From a virus: DNA of 21,266 bases. Made by a program: the position numbers and the translations under genes. The stretch covers positions 1 to 21,266 of the IMG/VR virus record IMGVR_UViG_3300030331_000443; one strand, written 5' to 3'. The notes beneath the pieces were generated by a model. The model did no database searches. It was not told where the DNA came from and was given only the letters and a program-made list of their open reading frames with translations. Positions 1 through 5,213 of this stretch are shown in pieces (the first letter of the stretch is position 1; the number at the start of each line of letters is the position of its first letter).

Positions 1-101
1 TCTGATTTAGCAGCAAGATCTTTCAAAAGACTTAAAGCAGCTTTACGCAGAGATTCAGATTTACCAAATTTGATAAATAGACCGATTAAAAATTTAGACA
101 T
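1..101 (-). CDS. Small hypothetical protein, 3' end cut by window edge
   Basis: An open frame runs leftward from an ATG at 101-99 off the left end, giving 33 visible residues. It starts MSKFLIGLFIKFGKSES and continues as a basic, amphipathic Leu/Ala/Lys helix. A good ribosome binding site (AAGGAG) lies about 10 nt upstream, at roughly 115-120, which fixes the start. The N-terminus could lie on or in a membrane. Similar short proteins, as I remember them, occur in marine cyanophages, but I know no function. The true length is unknown. Confidence 0.6.
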   Translation of the reverse strand, partial: MSKFLIGLFIKFGKSESLRKAALSLLKDLAAKS

Positions 102-135
102 AGTGTTTTATGTTCTCCTTCAAACATACCAAACA

Positions 136-297
136 TTAACGATTTCGACCTTCTAATCTACTTACGTCTTTTTCAAGTTGATTTACTCTACGAAATAATT
201 CAATAATATCTCTGTCTCTTCGATTGCTGATATTAGATAAAACCATAACAAAAGCTGTTGCGGCCACTCCGATTAATACAGGATAAATCTGTGTCAT
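136..297 (-). CDS. 53-aa single-span membrane protein with coiled-coil tail
   Basis: The ORF runs from ATG 297-295 to TAA 138-136. Residues about 5-21 (YPVLIGVAATAFVMVLS) form one transmembrane helix. The rest is highly charged and has heptad-like hydrophobic spacing (ELFRRVNQLEKDVSRLE), so a short coiled coil is likely. One N-terminal anchor plus a charged helical tail fits small phage membrane proteins such as holin accessory or i-spanin-like proteins, but no family is recognised and no endolysin is in view. The start has only a weak AAGG upstream. It is divergent from the plus-strand operon that starts at 344 and has the same orientation as the gene at 1-101. Confidence 0.6.
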   Translation of the reverse strand: MTQIYPVLIGVAATAFVMVLSNISNRRDRDIIELFRRVNQLEKDVSRLEGRNR

Positions 298-343
298 TGC
301 CTTGAAGTATAATTATGCTTAGTATGACTAATAAATCCTAGTT
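298..343. promoter_or_regulatory. Divergent intergenic region with candidate promoter for the plus operon
   Basis: These 46 AT-rich bases separate divergent genes. A perfect -10 hexamer TATAAT lies at 308-313 on the plus strand, but no good -35 sits 16-18 nt upstream, so the assignment is weak. The segment 317-334 carries the AT-rich motif also seen at 2427-2444 (plus) and 18400-18384 (minus). A five-codon open frame (324-341, ATG to TAG) ends two bases before the ATG of the next gene, which has no Shine-Dalgarno sequence. Confidence 0.3.
317..334 (+). repeat. AT-rich intergenic motif (copies at 2427-2444 and, inverted, 18400-18384)
   Basis: GCTTAGTATGACTAATAA here matches GCTTAGTATACTAATAA on the minus strand at 18400-18384 except for one extra G. 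A relative, TTAGTATAGCAATAAATC, lies at 2427-2444 on the plus strand. All three are intergenic; two lie 9-15 nt before start codons that lack ribosome binding sites. They may be phage promoters, but AT-rich chance similarity is not excluded. Confidence 0.35.
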
Positions 344-748
344 ATGACAGAAGAAGTCAAAAAAAGTCCACTACAAAAACTTAAAGACAACATCACAGAC
401 AAAGAAGAGCAATTAGCCTTTATCTCAGTCGTAGTAAGGCTTGTTGTTGTTGCCTGGAGTGGATTTATAGTTTCTCTGAACTACATTTCAATTCCAGGAT
501 ATAGTAACGAACCAAAAGATATTACATTCCCCGCCAGTTTGCTTACGGGAGCATTAGCTTCATTTGGATTAGAGGGTGCAAAGAAAAGGGGAGATGGTAC
601 ATATAAAAAAGAAGATAAACCACTGAACAAAAGAGAGGTGGAACAGTTATTAGCAACACAGTCTGGTAACTATCAAACCATTAGAATAGAGACACCCATT
701 AAAATTCTTGGTGCGGAAGTTATTAACAAAAAGGAGGATAAAAAATGA
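344..748 (+). CDS. Putative holin-like two-span membrane protein
   Basis: This 134-aa protein has a charged N-terminus (MTEEVKKSPLQKLKDN), a long hydrophobic helix at about residues 24-46, and a second at about 61-79 (small-residue rich, FPASLLTGALASFG). A strongly charged C-terminal half follows, with many lysines. Two spans and charged ends match class II holin-like proteins, and marine cyanophages carry similar proteins as I recall, but no lysin gene is visible nearby. An in-frame stop at 332-334 forces the ATG at 344. It has no evident ribosome binding site. It is the first gene of the plus-strand operon and overlaps the next gene by ATGA (745-748). Another possible role is anchoring or exporting the secreted proteins encoded downstream. 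Confidence 0.65.
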   Translation: MTEEVKKSPLQKLKDNITDKEEQLAFISVVVRLVVVAWSGFIVSLNYISIPGYSNEPKDITFPASLLTGALASFGLEGAKKRGDGTYKKEDKPLNKREVEQLLATQSGNYQTIRIETPIKILGAEVINKKEDKK

Positions 749-1260
749 AAAAACTTCTTCCCTTTTTATTTCTTATATCAACACCAGTTTATGCTGATAT
801 AAAACAGGAATTTGTAACCTCTGCACAGATCACTGTAGATATGCCGTACTCTGTTACGAATAAATTAGGAACGACTTATTCAATATCAGGAAACAACATC
901 ACTCCATCTGTAACTTCTGGTGGCTCTACAACTTCTGGTCAGATTGGTGGACTTAATGTTTCCAGTTTGACTAGCGGAGTTCCAGCTTTGATTCAAACTG
1001 ACAAAGCTATCACAAGTTCAGGGTCGGCCTTCTCTCTTACAGAATCCATCACTATGGGAGATGCCTTGCCTTCTGCAATAACTCCTTCCAGTGGGATTGC
1101 TTCGATACCTCACTTATCTGGCCAAACAACGGTGGGAAGCGGAGGGACTGCGGGAAATCTTGCCCTAACGAGTTTAAGTAGCGGAGTTCATACCTGCACG
1201 GCTGGAGGATCAGGTACTAGCTGCGTTGGTTCTACTACTGTTCGTATTACGATTGACTAG
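745..1260 (+). CDS. Secreted Ser/Thr/Gly-rich protein, first of a tandem trio
   Basis: This 171-aa protein has a clear Sec signal peptide (MKKLLPFLFLISTPVYA, predicted cut after Ala17). The mature part is low-complexity and predicted beta-rich, with many Ser, Thr and Gly and only two cysteines, both near the C-terminus (residues about 150-160). The start is supported by AAGGAGG about 7 nt upstream and by the ATGA overlap with the membrane-protein gene. The segments YSISGNNI (about 45-52) and GSAFSL (93-98) recur, in the same order, in the next gene, so the two are probably tandem paralogues. The role is unknown; an extracellular or outer-membrane-facing appendage is possible. Similar proteins occur in marine cyanophages, as I recall. 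Confidence 0.75.
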   Translation: MKKLLPFLFLISTPVYADIKQEFVTSAQITVDMPYSVTNKLGTTYSISGNNITPSVTSGGSTTSGQIGGLNVSSLTSGVPALIQTDKAITSSGSAFSLTESITMGDALPSAITPSSGIASIPHLSGQTTVGSGGTAGNLALTSLSSGVHTCTAGGSGTSCVGSTTVRITID

Positions 1261-1690
1261 ACTTTGGCTGTTAGTTTTATTAGCATTACCTATAAGGACA
1301 TTAGCCGTTCCTGTCGTGCCACAATTTCGTAGTGGTTCGAGTCAGACTTCTTCAACTTCTGAATCCGTAATAAATGAAACCATCACAAGTCATCAGTATC
1401 GTACAGGCTACTCTTACTCAGCATCAGGACATAATATTGAGAGTGCCGATACAAACAGCTATATCAATCCCACCGCTACCACTCTTACAGAACAGACAGT
1501 TGGAGGTGTAAGTTTTAGTTGGACTTCGCCAAACTTAGATTCTGTTCCAAGATGGACAATAACAACTCCAGGATCAGCCTTTTCTCTTCAAGAAACTCTA
1601 ATAACACCAGGATTAGACACAGTAACGACAATACAAAGAACAATAAATACAAGCACCACAGTAGAAACTACAACTACATTTGGGCAGTAG
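1253..1690 (+). CDS. Secreted Thr-rich protein, paralogue of the preceding gene
   Basis: The frame stays open from about 1226. I place the start at TTG 1253-1255, which overlaps the previous stop (TTGACTAG) and gives a compact signal peptide (MTRLWLLVLLALPIRTLA, cut before VPVV). TTG at 1226 is the alternative; no ATG exists in the region. The mature protein is about 127 aa, Ser/Thr-rich and without cysteine. It has YSASGHNI and then GSAFSLQET (about residues 107-115), matching YSISGNNI and GSAFSLTES upstream. The C-terminus is threonine-rich (TTVETTTTFGQ). No ribosome binding site is evident, so translation probably depends on coupling. Function unknown. Confidence 0.65.
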   Translation: MTRLWLLVLLALPIRTLAVPVVPQFRSGSSQTSSTSESVINETITSHQYRTGYSYSASGHNIESADTNSYINPTATTLTEQTVGGVSFSWTSPNLDSVPRWTITTPGSAFSLQETLITPGLDTVTTIQRTINTSTTVETTTTFGQ

Positions 1691-2268
1691 CTTTATTTCT
1701 TTGTCCTACAAAGGTTTTTGCTAATACAACAGTTGCAAGTCCTAGCTCTAATGCTCAAGGTGTTGTAAATAATAATGCCACGATGATAACTCCGTCATCA
1801 ATGCCTTCTTTTCGTATGAGTCAGGGTATTGTTTGTGCTTCTCCTAGTCTTACGATCACTCCATATGTAACCGACTCTCACACATTTTCTTTACCTAGAG
1901 AAACTGTTACCAAACAGAATATTTATGACGAGAATACTGGAGCGATAAAATATGTACAGGAAACTCCCAGATTTGAAAAAGAGAACTTTAATTTGAATTA
2001 TGGTATATCTGCTCAAATAAATATTCCATTAGGAAAATCTCCAAAACTTTGTCATAGGGCAACTGAAATAAATATCAAAAATCAGGAACTACTATACAAG
2101 AAAACCTTGCTTGAAATTTCCCTCCATAGACTCAAAATTTGTGCCGAGCAAGCGAGATTAGGTGTTACTTTCAAACCTAATACTCCTAGTGCTGTTACTT
2201 GTGAAGATGTTGTAGTTACAGTTCCACCAGGTCAAGTTATCCCACATACTCATAAATTAAAGCAGTAG
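1552..2268 (+). CDS. Secreted cysteine-containing protein, third of the trio; start uncertain
   Basis: Coordinates use the first in-frame ATG, but the first 42 residues (Asn/Ser/Arg-rich) look like the shadow of the preceding gene, which occupies 1552-1690 in another frame. The convincing part starts near 1678: a hydrophobic segment (IWAVALFLCPTKVFA) typical of a signal peptide, cut before NTTV. It is followed by about 180 mature residues. An ATT start at 1678-1680 coupled to the stop at 1688-1690 would give a normal signal peptide; a TTG at 1519 is also in frame. The mature part has four cysteines (segments GIVCASP, KLCHRA, LKICAEQ, VTCEDVV), a helical Lys/Leu stretch, and the ending VVTVPPGQVIPHTHKLKQ. 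It resembles, as I recall, a conserved cyanophage protein of unknown role. Confidence 0.65.
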   Translation: MDNNNSRISLFSSRNSNNTRIRHSNDNTKNNKYKHHSRNYNYIWAVALFLCPTKVFANTTVASPSSNAQGVVNNNATMITPSSMPSFRMSQGIVCASPSLTITPYVTDSHTFSLPRETVTKQNIYDENTGAIKYVQETPRFEKENFNLNYGISAQINIPLGKSPKLCHRATEINIKNQELLYKKTLLEISLHRLKICAEQARLGVTFKPNTPSAVTCEDVVVTVPPGQVIPHTHKLKQ

Positions 2269-2299
2269 ACAAGTACGGGTAAACTTGCCTACCTAGACG

Positions 2300-2340
2300 C
2301 CCTATCCTTCGCCATGTCGAATAGGGTATCTCTATTTTAT
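2300..2340 (+). terminator. Probable terminator of the plus-strand operon
   Basis: Arm CCCTA (2300-2304) pairs with TAGGG (2322-2326), and inside it TTCG (2308-2311) pairs with CGAA (2318-2321), with a TCC bulge. A T-rich but interrupted tract (TATCTCTATTTTAT) follows. It lies about 30 nt after the last stop of the plus operon. The broken U-tract makes it weaker than a textbook terminator. Confidence 0.45.
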
Positions 2341-2350
2341 AACAACGCAT

Positions 2351-2391
2351 AAAAAAAATAGGTAAGACCTTTCCAAACATCCTACCTATTT
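2351..2391 (-). terminator. Intrinsic terminator for the minus-strand RHH/ParB-like unit
   Basis: Arms AAATAGGTA (2356-2364) and TACCTATTT (2383-2391) form a perfect 9-bp stem with an 18-nt loop. Read on the minus strand, the stem runs into eight Ts (A run 2351-2358). It lies about 50 nt after the stop of the ribbon-helix-helix gene at 2443. Read on the plus strand it also gives a stem with a short T tract, so it may act in both directions between the convergent operons. The rest of 2269-2442 holds no gene I can see. Confidence 0.65.
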
Positions 2392-2442
2392 CTTAAGTTG
2401 CAATGGGATTCTTACATGAATCACATTTAGTATAGCAATAAA

Positions 2443-2706
2443 TCATAAAAGACAACTTGCATCAGCCATTACTAGATCTTCTTTTACACCTGCTGCCTCT
2501 TGAGCAAGCATATATTTTTCATACTCTTCATATTCAGCATCTTCAATAGCCTTCTCTCCAATAATCTGGTCGGCTTCAGCAAAATGTTTATCAAGAGCTT
2601 GTCTGACAAGAAGAGATATTGAAACACCTGGTTTTTGATGGTATTTCAGTAAATTATACTGATGTTTTGTTATTTGAATTGATAATCGCTGTAGATTTTC
2701 ATTCAT
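2443..2706 (-). CDS. Ribbon-helix-helix (CopG/Arc-type) DNA-binding protein
   Basis: In this 87-aa protein, residues 7-12 (RLSIQI) form a likely beta strand, 13-22 a first helix and 29-42 (SISLLVRQALDKHF) a second helix, with Gly27-Val28 in the turn. This matches the ribbon-helix-helix fold, which dimerises and places the strand in the DNA major groove. The C-terminal half is acidic (EDAEYEEYEKY) and could bind a partner or oligomerise. It is the last gene of a three-gene minus-strand unit, 30 nt after the ParB-like gene, and is followed by a terminator. It may repress its own operon; no operator was identified. It is also possible that it is an antitoxin-like protein, but no toxin is adjacent. 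Confidence 0.7.
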   Translation of the reverse strand: MNENLQRLSIQITKHQYNLLKYHQKPGVSISLLVRQALDKHFAEADQIIGEKAIEDAEYEEYEKYMLAQEAAGVKEDLVMADASCLL

Positions 2707-2736
2707 TAGTTAAAAGTGGTTAAAAACATTGTAACG

Positions 2737-3693
2737 TCAATTTGATGCCATAGTCATGATCTTGTTGGTGGAAGGTAACTCTATGAAATCTCTAAAAGGA
2801 TCATCTTTTGGAATTTTAAGAAATTGAGTGTCCAAACCAATCATAAAGTTATGGGCTGCTCTGACTGTAAGAGCAAAGGCTTCAGCACTACTCCAAAAAG
2901 ATCTCTTAAGATGACTGTCACAGGACTTTGTAAAAATAATCTGTGCTGCTCTATCGCATGGCTTAATATCTCTATCAATACCATCAATAGGACTTGCCAT
3001 ACCTGTAGTTACAATATTCAACCAATGTAATGCCCTTTCTTTAGGGTTCATCGTATGGTTATACTTTTTATTTCTTGTAATTTGACTGTTATAAGTCATT
3101 TCAGCATAGATTTTTAATGCTGCTCCAAGAAAAAATGATCTGACTCTAGTTGTATTTGTAGGACAGACTTTACTCATAAGAAAAAGAAACTGATTATGTT
3201 TTAAATAAGTTTCTGCAACTATGGCATCATGGCATGGTCTTGCATATTGCTCAGTACCAGTTGTTTGTCCAAGACTAGCCATAGCGTGTCTTATGGTTGC
3301 ACAATCTCTTCTACTGATCCTGACACCACTAACAGTAATACGATCAGACATACACCTAGACTTACCAACATCCATTATTTGTTTGGATTTGCTAGGCATA
3401 TTTTTAACAACAAGAAATGGTTGTGTCATTCCTGTTTGAACAACAGCAAGTAATCTATGTTGACCATTGACCAGAGTACCATCTACATCAAAACAAATGG
3501 CAGAGTCAGATAAGATGAAACGACTATTTTTCATCTCTCTTTTTAATTCTTCAAGATTATTTGTACTAATCTTGCGATTATTCTCAAAATTTTTCTCCAG
3601 ATAAAATTGTGCTTTTTCTGGAGTAATAAATTCTAGAGAATAGTTTATGCCCTCATATAAAGTTGAGAGGGCATTTTCTATTTGTGAAGTCAT
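2737..3693 (-). CDS. ParB/Srx-fold (ParB-like nuclease domain) protein
   Basis: In this 318-aa protein, the N-terminal part (residues about 20-100) has the ParB/sulfiredoxin-fold pattern: a helix followed by a DGTLVNGQHRLLAVVQTG segment, with the NGQHR core at 76-80. In this superfamily that loop binds nucleotide or phosphate. The C-terminal 200 residues are mostly helical and contain several cysteines and basic patches, but I see no recognisable helix-turn-helix. Such stand-alone ParB-like proteins are common in phages, with proposed roles in DNA binding, nicking or partition; the actual role is unknown. It is coupled to the upstream 102-aa gene by an ATGA overlap and followed by an RHH gene. 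No ParA-type ATPase is in the window. Confidence 0.7.
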   Translation of the reverse strand: MTSQIENALSTLYEGINYSLEFITPEKAQFYLEKNFENNRKISTNNLEELKREMKNSRFILSDSAICFDVDGTLVNGQHRLLAVVQTGMTQPFLVVKNMPSKSKQIMDVGKSRCMSDRITVSGVRISRRDCATIRHAMASLGQTTGTEQYARPCHDAIVAETYLKHNQFLFLMSKVCPTNTTRVRSFFLGAALKIYAEMTYNSQITRNKKYNHTMNPKERALHWLNIVTTGMASPIDGIDRDIKPCDRAAQIIFTKSCDSHLKRSFWSSAEAFALTVRAAHNFMIGLDTQFLKIPKDDPFRDFIELPSTNKIMTMASN

Positions 3694-3998
3694 ACTGTTT
3701 GAGTTACTTTTTCTTCAGTTTCTTCAAGTTCAGCTTCAGTTTTTTCTATCTCTCTTATTTTTGTAAATAGAACAGCAGCAAGTGTTTTCATCACTTCTAA
3801 TTCAGCTTTATCAAAATTAGAAATAGAAGTTTGTAATGAACTAATGAATTTATCAAGAGACATTGAATACTCTGTGACATCATTTCTTGCAGAATGAAAA
3901 TCTAAACTGATTTCTCTGTCAAATTGATTGAAGTGAAAATAAAGCCTGTCATCTTTTTCAAGAATGTTTTCAGTTCTGTTTTGGAATTTATGTTTCAT
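3690..3998 (-). CDS. 102-aa hypothetical protein with C-terminal coiled coil
   Basis: This is the first gene of the 3998-to-2443 unit. The N-terminal half is rich in Phe, Asp and Arg (RLYFHFNQFDREISLDFH) and looks like a few beta strands. The C-terminal half is helical and acidic, with heptad-like spacing (KTLAAVLFTKIREIEKTEAELEETEEK). It has no signal peptide, membrane span or known motif. The stop overlaps the start of the ParB-like gene (ATGA), so the two products are probably made together and may interact. There is no clear ribosome binding site, but an extended -10 promoter lies just upstream. Function not recognised. Confidence 0.6.
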   Translation of the reverse strand: MKHKFQNRTENILEKDDRLYFHFNQFDREISLDFHSARNDVTEYSMSLDKFISSLQTSISNFDKAELEVMKTLAAVLFTKIREIEKTEAELEETEEKVTQTV

Positions 3999-4025
3999 AA
4001 AAATGAAATTGTTTATTGCCTACTT

Positions 4026-4054
4026 ACTATAACATGAAAGGTATATAACTCTCA
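4026..4054 (-). promoter_or_regulatory. Candidate extended -10 promoter for the 3998-to-2443 unit
   Basis: On the minus strand, TGT followed by TATAGT (4034-4026) matches the extended -10 pattern TGnTATAAT at all but one base. The -35 position (4054-4049, TGAGAG) is poor, which extended -10 promoters can tolerate. Transcription would start near 4019, about 20 nt before the first ATG of the unit. The gap 3999-4078 holds no ORF. Confidence 0.35.
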
Positions 4055-4078
4055 GTATGTTTTCAATCCGTAACAATG

Positions 4079-4714
4079 TTACTTTCCTTTTTTCTTTGTT
4101 AGTTTTTTTACTATCTGCTTCACTAATGGTTTTACTGCGTTAAGAAGAAGTGGACTACTGGCAGCGACCAAGCCAATAACAGCAGTAGATACAATAGTAG
4201 AAACTTCTGGAATGTACTGATCTTTAAACGGGACGTTTTCATAAACAGTTATACATTCAATCCCATCTTCTCCTCTTTTATGTGAAATAACACGTTCCAA
4301 TCGTTTTTCGTTACGAAAATCTCCTACTCTTTGATCTTTTTTACCAGGACAAGGTTCTAACTCAATATCTTTATCTTTTGGTAGCTCTGGGATCTCTGGT
4401 TGCTTTGTCTCTGGTAAGGGTGGAGTTTCATTTGTAACAGGAACTTCTTCTGTAATGACCAAATTTTCAGGTGTATAGTCAAGAGGAATAAAACTAGGAA
4501 ACGGAAAATCACACGTTGAATATACCCCATTAGGATCTTCCAATAACAGATTACGATTACCTGTATTTTTTATATCACGATGTTGATAAGTACAACCAGG
4601 AACATCAATATCAGGTGGTTTTGCTATCTCAATATAATGCTGGCTATAAGGTTCTGGAATCTCTGGAACGTATATTTCAGGAATATAAATTTCAGGTATT
4701 TCAGTCATAGGCAT
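4079..4714 (-). CDS. Proline-rich protein with C-terminal membrane anchor
   Basis: In this 211-aa protein, residues 1-30 are short proline/isoleucine/glutamate repeats (EIPEIYIPEIYVPEIPE). The centre contains a conserved-looking CPGKKDQRVGDFRNEKRLERV stretch (about 122-142). Residues about 171-193 are a single transmembrane span, followed by a very basic tail (KPLVKQIVKKLTKKKGK). The topology suggests a rod-like N-terminal part outside the membrane and a cytoplasmic basic tail. I recall close relatives in marine cyanophages, with no known function. The start may be ATG 4714 or the third codon ATG 4708; both overlap the zinc-ribbon gene. It is the last gene of the 5083-to-4079 unit; no terminator was found after it. 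Confidence 0.65.
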   Translation of the reverse strand: MPMTEIPEIYIPEIYVPEIPEPYSQHYIEIAKPPDIDVPGCTYQHRDIKNTGNRNLLLEDPNGVYSTCDFPFPSFIPLDYTPENLVITEEVPVTNETPPLPETKQPEIPELPKDKDIELEPCPGKKDQRVGDFRNEKRLERVISHKRGEDGIECITVYENVPFKDQYIPEVSTIVSTAVIGLVAASSPLLLNAVKPLVKQIVKKLTKKKGK

Positions 4715-4868
4715 CTCTTGGCTTATATACTTCTACAAAAGAATGACAGTTAGGACAGGAAAGATTAGTTACCATACTAAATTCAGAAGATGAGGCTGGA
4801 TAATCTTCTTCATCCATACTATGATCTCCACCCCAAATTAGTTCTGTCTTACAGTGCCAACAATTCAT
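4701..4868 (-). CDS. 55-aa zinc-ribbon protein
   Basis: The ORF runs from ATG 4868-4866 to TGA 4703-4701. It has two CxxC knuckles, Cys3-Cys6 (NCWHC) and Cys38-Cys41 (CPNC), separated by an acidic segment. This is the arrangement of a four-cysteine zinc ribbon. The start overlaps the stop of the preceding gene (ATGA, 4868-4865), and the stop lies within the start region of the next gene, so translation is coupled on both sides. The opening MNCWHCKTELIWGGDH is, as I recall, very conserved in marine cyanophages. The role is unknown; zinc ribbons often bind nucleic acid or protein. Confidence 0.75.
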   Translation of the reverse strand: MNCWHCKTELIWGGDHSMDEEDYPASSSEFSMVTNLSCPNCHSFVEVYKPRDAYD

Positions 4869-5083
4869 TTTTTGAATGGTATTGATGGACCTGTTGTACT
4901 AGGTAAACCTTTGTCCAATACTTTAGGCATCATTCCCTGAACATTACCTATAACTTCATTCATCAGTTTTGTTTTAAATTGTTCTGATGTTACATACTTA
5001 TATCCAAAGTATCCTCCACCGATAACTGAAGTTACCATTAGGAATGAAACAATACTCAAAACATTAGCAATTTTTTGAAACAT
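4865..5083 (-). CDS. 72-aa single-span membrane protein
   Basis: Residues about 8-30 (VLSIVSFLMVTSVIGGGYFGYKY) form one transmembrane helix with a glycine-rich end. A soluble tail follows and ends SIPFKK. It could be a signal-anchor protein with the tail outside the membrane. It is the first gene of a three-gene unit (membrane protein, zinc ribbon, proline-rich anchored protein) read by ATGA coupling, with a candidate sigma-70 promoter 60-90 nt upstream. A plus-strand ORF starts back-to-back at 5082. I recall similar small proteins in marine cyanophages, without known function. Confidence 0.65.
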   Translation of the reverse strand: MFQKIANVLSIVSFLMVTSVIGGGYFGYKYVTSEQFKTKLMNEVIGNVQGMMPKVLDKGLPSTTGPSIPFKK

Positions 5084-5213
5084 GATAAAATTTGCAATTA
5101 TTAGAGCTATGTCAGTTATGACATTCGCTACATTACTGCTAATTATAGGTCTATCTCCTCTCTACGTCACGATGGGCTTAATGACAAGACAGATGCAAGA
5201 ATCTAAGCGTTAG
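5082..5213 (+). CDS. 43-aa hydrophobic mini-protein on the opposite strand
   Basis: The ORF runs from ATG 5082 to TAG 5211-5213. It encodes a short basic start (MIKFAIIRAM), a hydrophobic span (about residues 12-33, VMTFATLLLIIGLSPLYVTMGL) and a short polar tail (TRQMQESKR). It fills the gap between two minus-strand genes, overlapping the start of one by 2 nt and the end of the other by 11 nt. ATG 5109 and ATG 5118 are alternative starts; none has a clear ribosome binding site. The well-formed membrane protein and tight fit argue that it is real. Against it, it is the only plus-strand gene for 16 kb and it covers a predicted minus-strand promoter. Confidence 0.45.
   Translation: MIKFAIIRAMSVMTFATLLLIIGLSPLYVTMGLMTRQMQESKR
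5142..5170 (-). promoter_or_regulatory. Candidate sigma-70 promoter for the 5083-to-4079 unit
   Basis: On the minus strand, a perfect TATAAT (5147-5142) lies 17 nt after GTGACG (5170-5165, four of six matches to TTGACA). Transcription would start near 5135, about 50 nt upstream of the ATG at 5083. The site lies inside the 43-aa plus-strand ORF. Confidence 0.4.

Noticed and set aside
2269-2442. tRNA gene, attachment site or small RNA gene in the convergent gap
   Set aside because: Only two terminator-like hairpins are visible; no cloverleaf, integrase gene or long direct repeat supports the other options.
3221-3453. Two overlapping plus-strand ORFs of 72-74 aa
   Set aside because: Both are antisense to the ParB-like gene, have no ribosome binding site and no recognisable protein features.
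2443-3693. Toxin-antitoxin pair made of the RHH protein and its neighbour
   Set aside because: The neighbour is a 318-aa ParB-fold protein, not a small toxin, and the RHH gene comes last with a 30-nt gap rather than overlapping.
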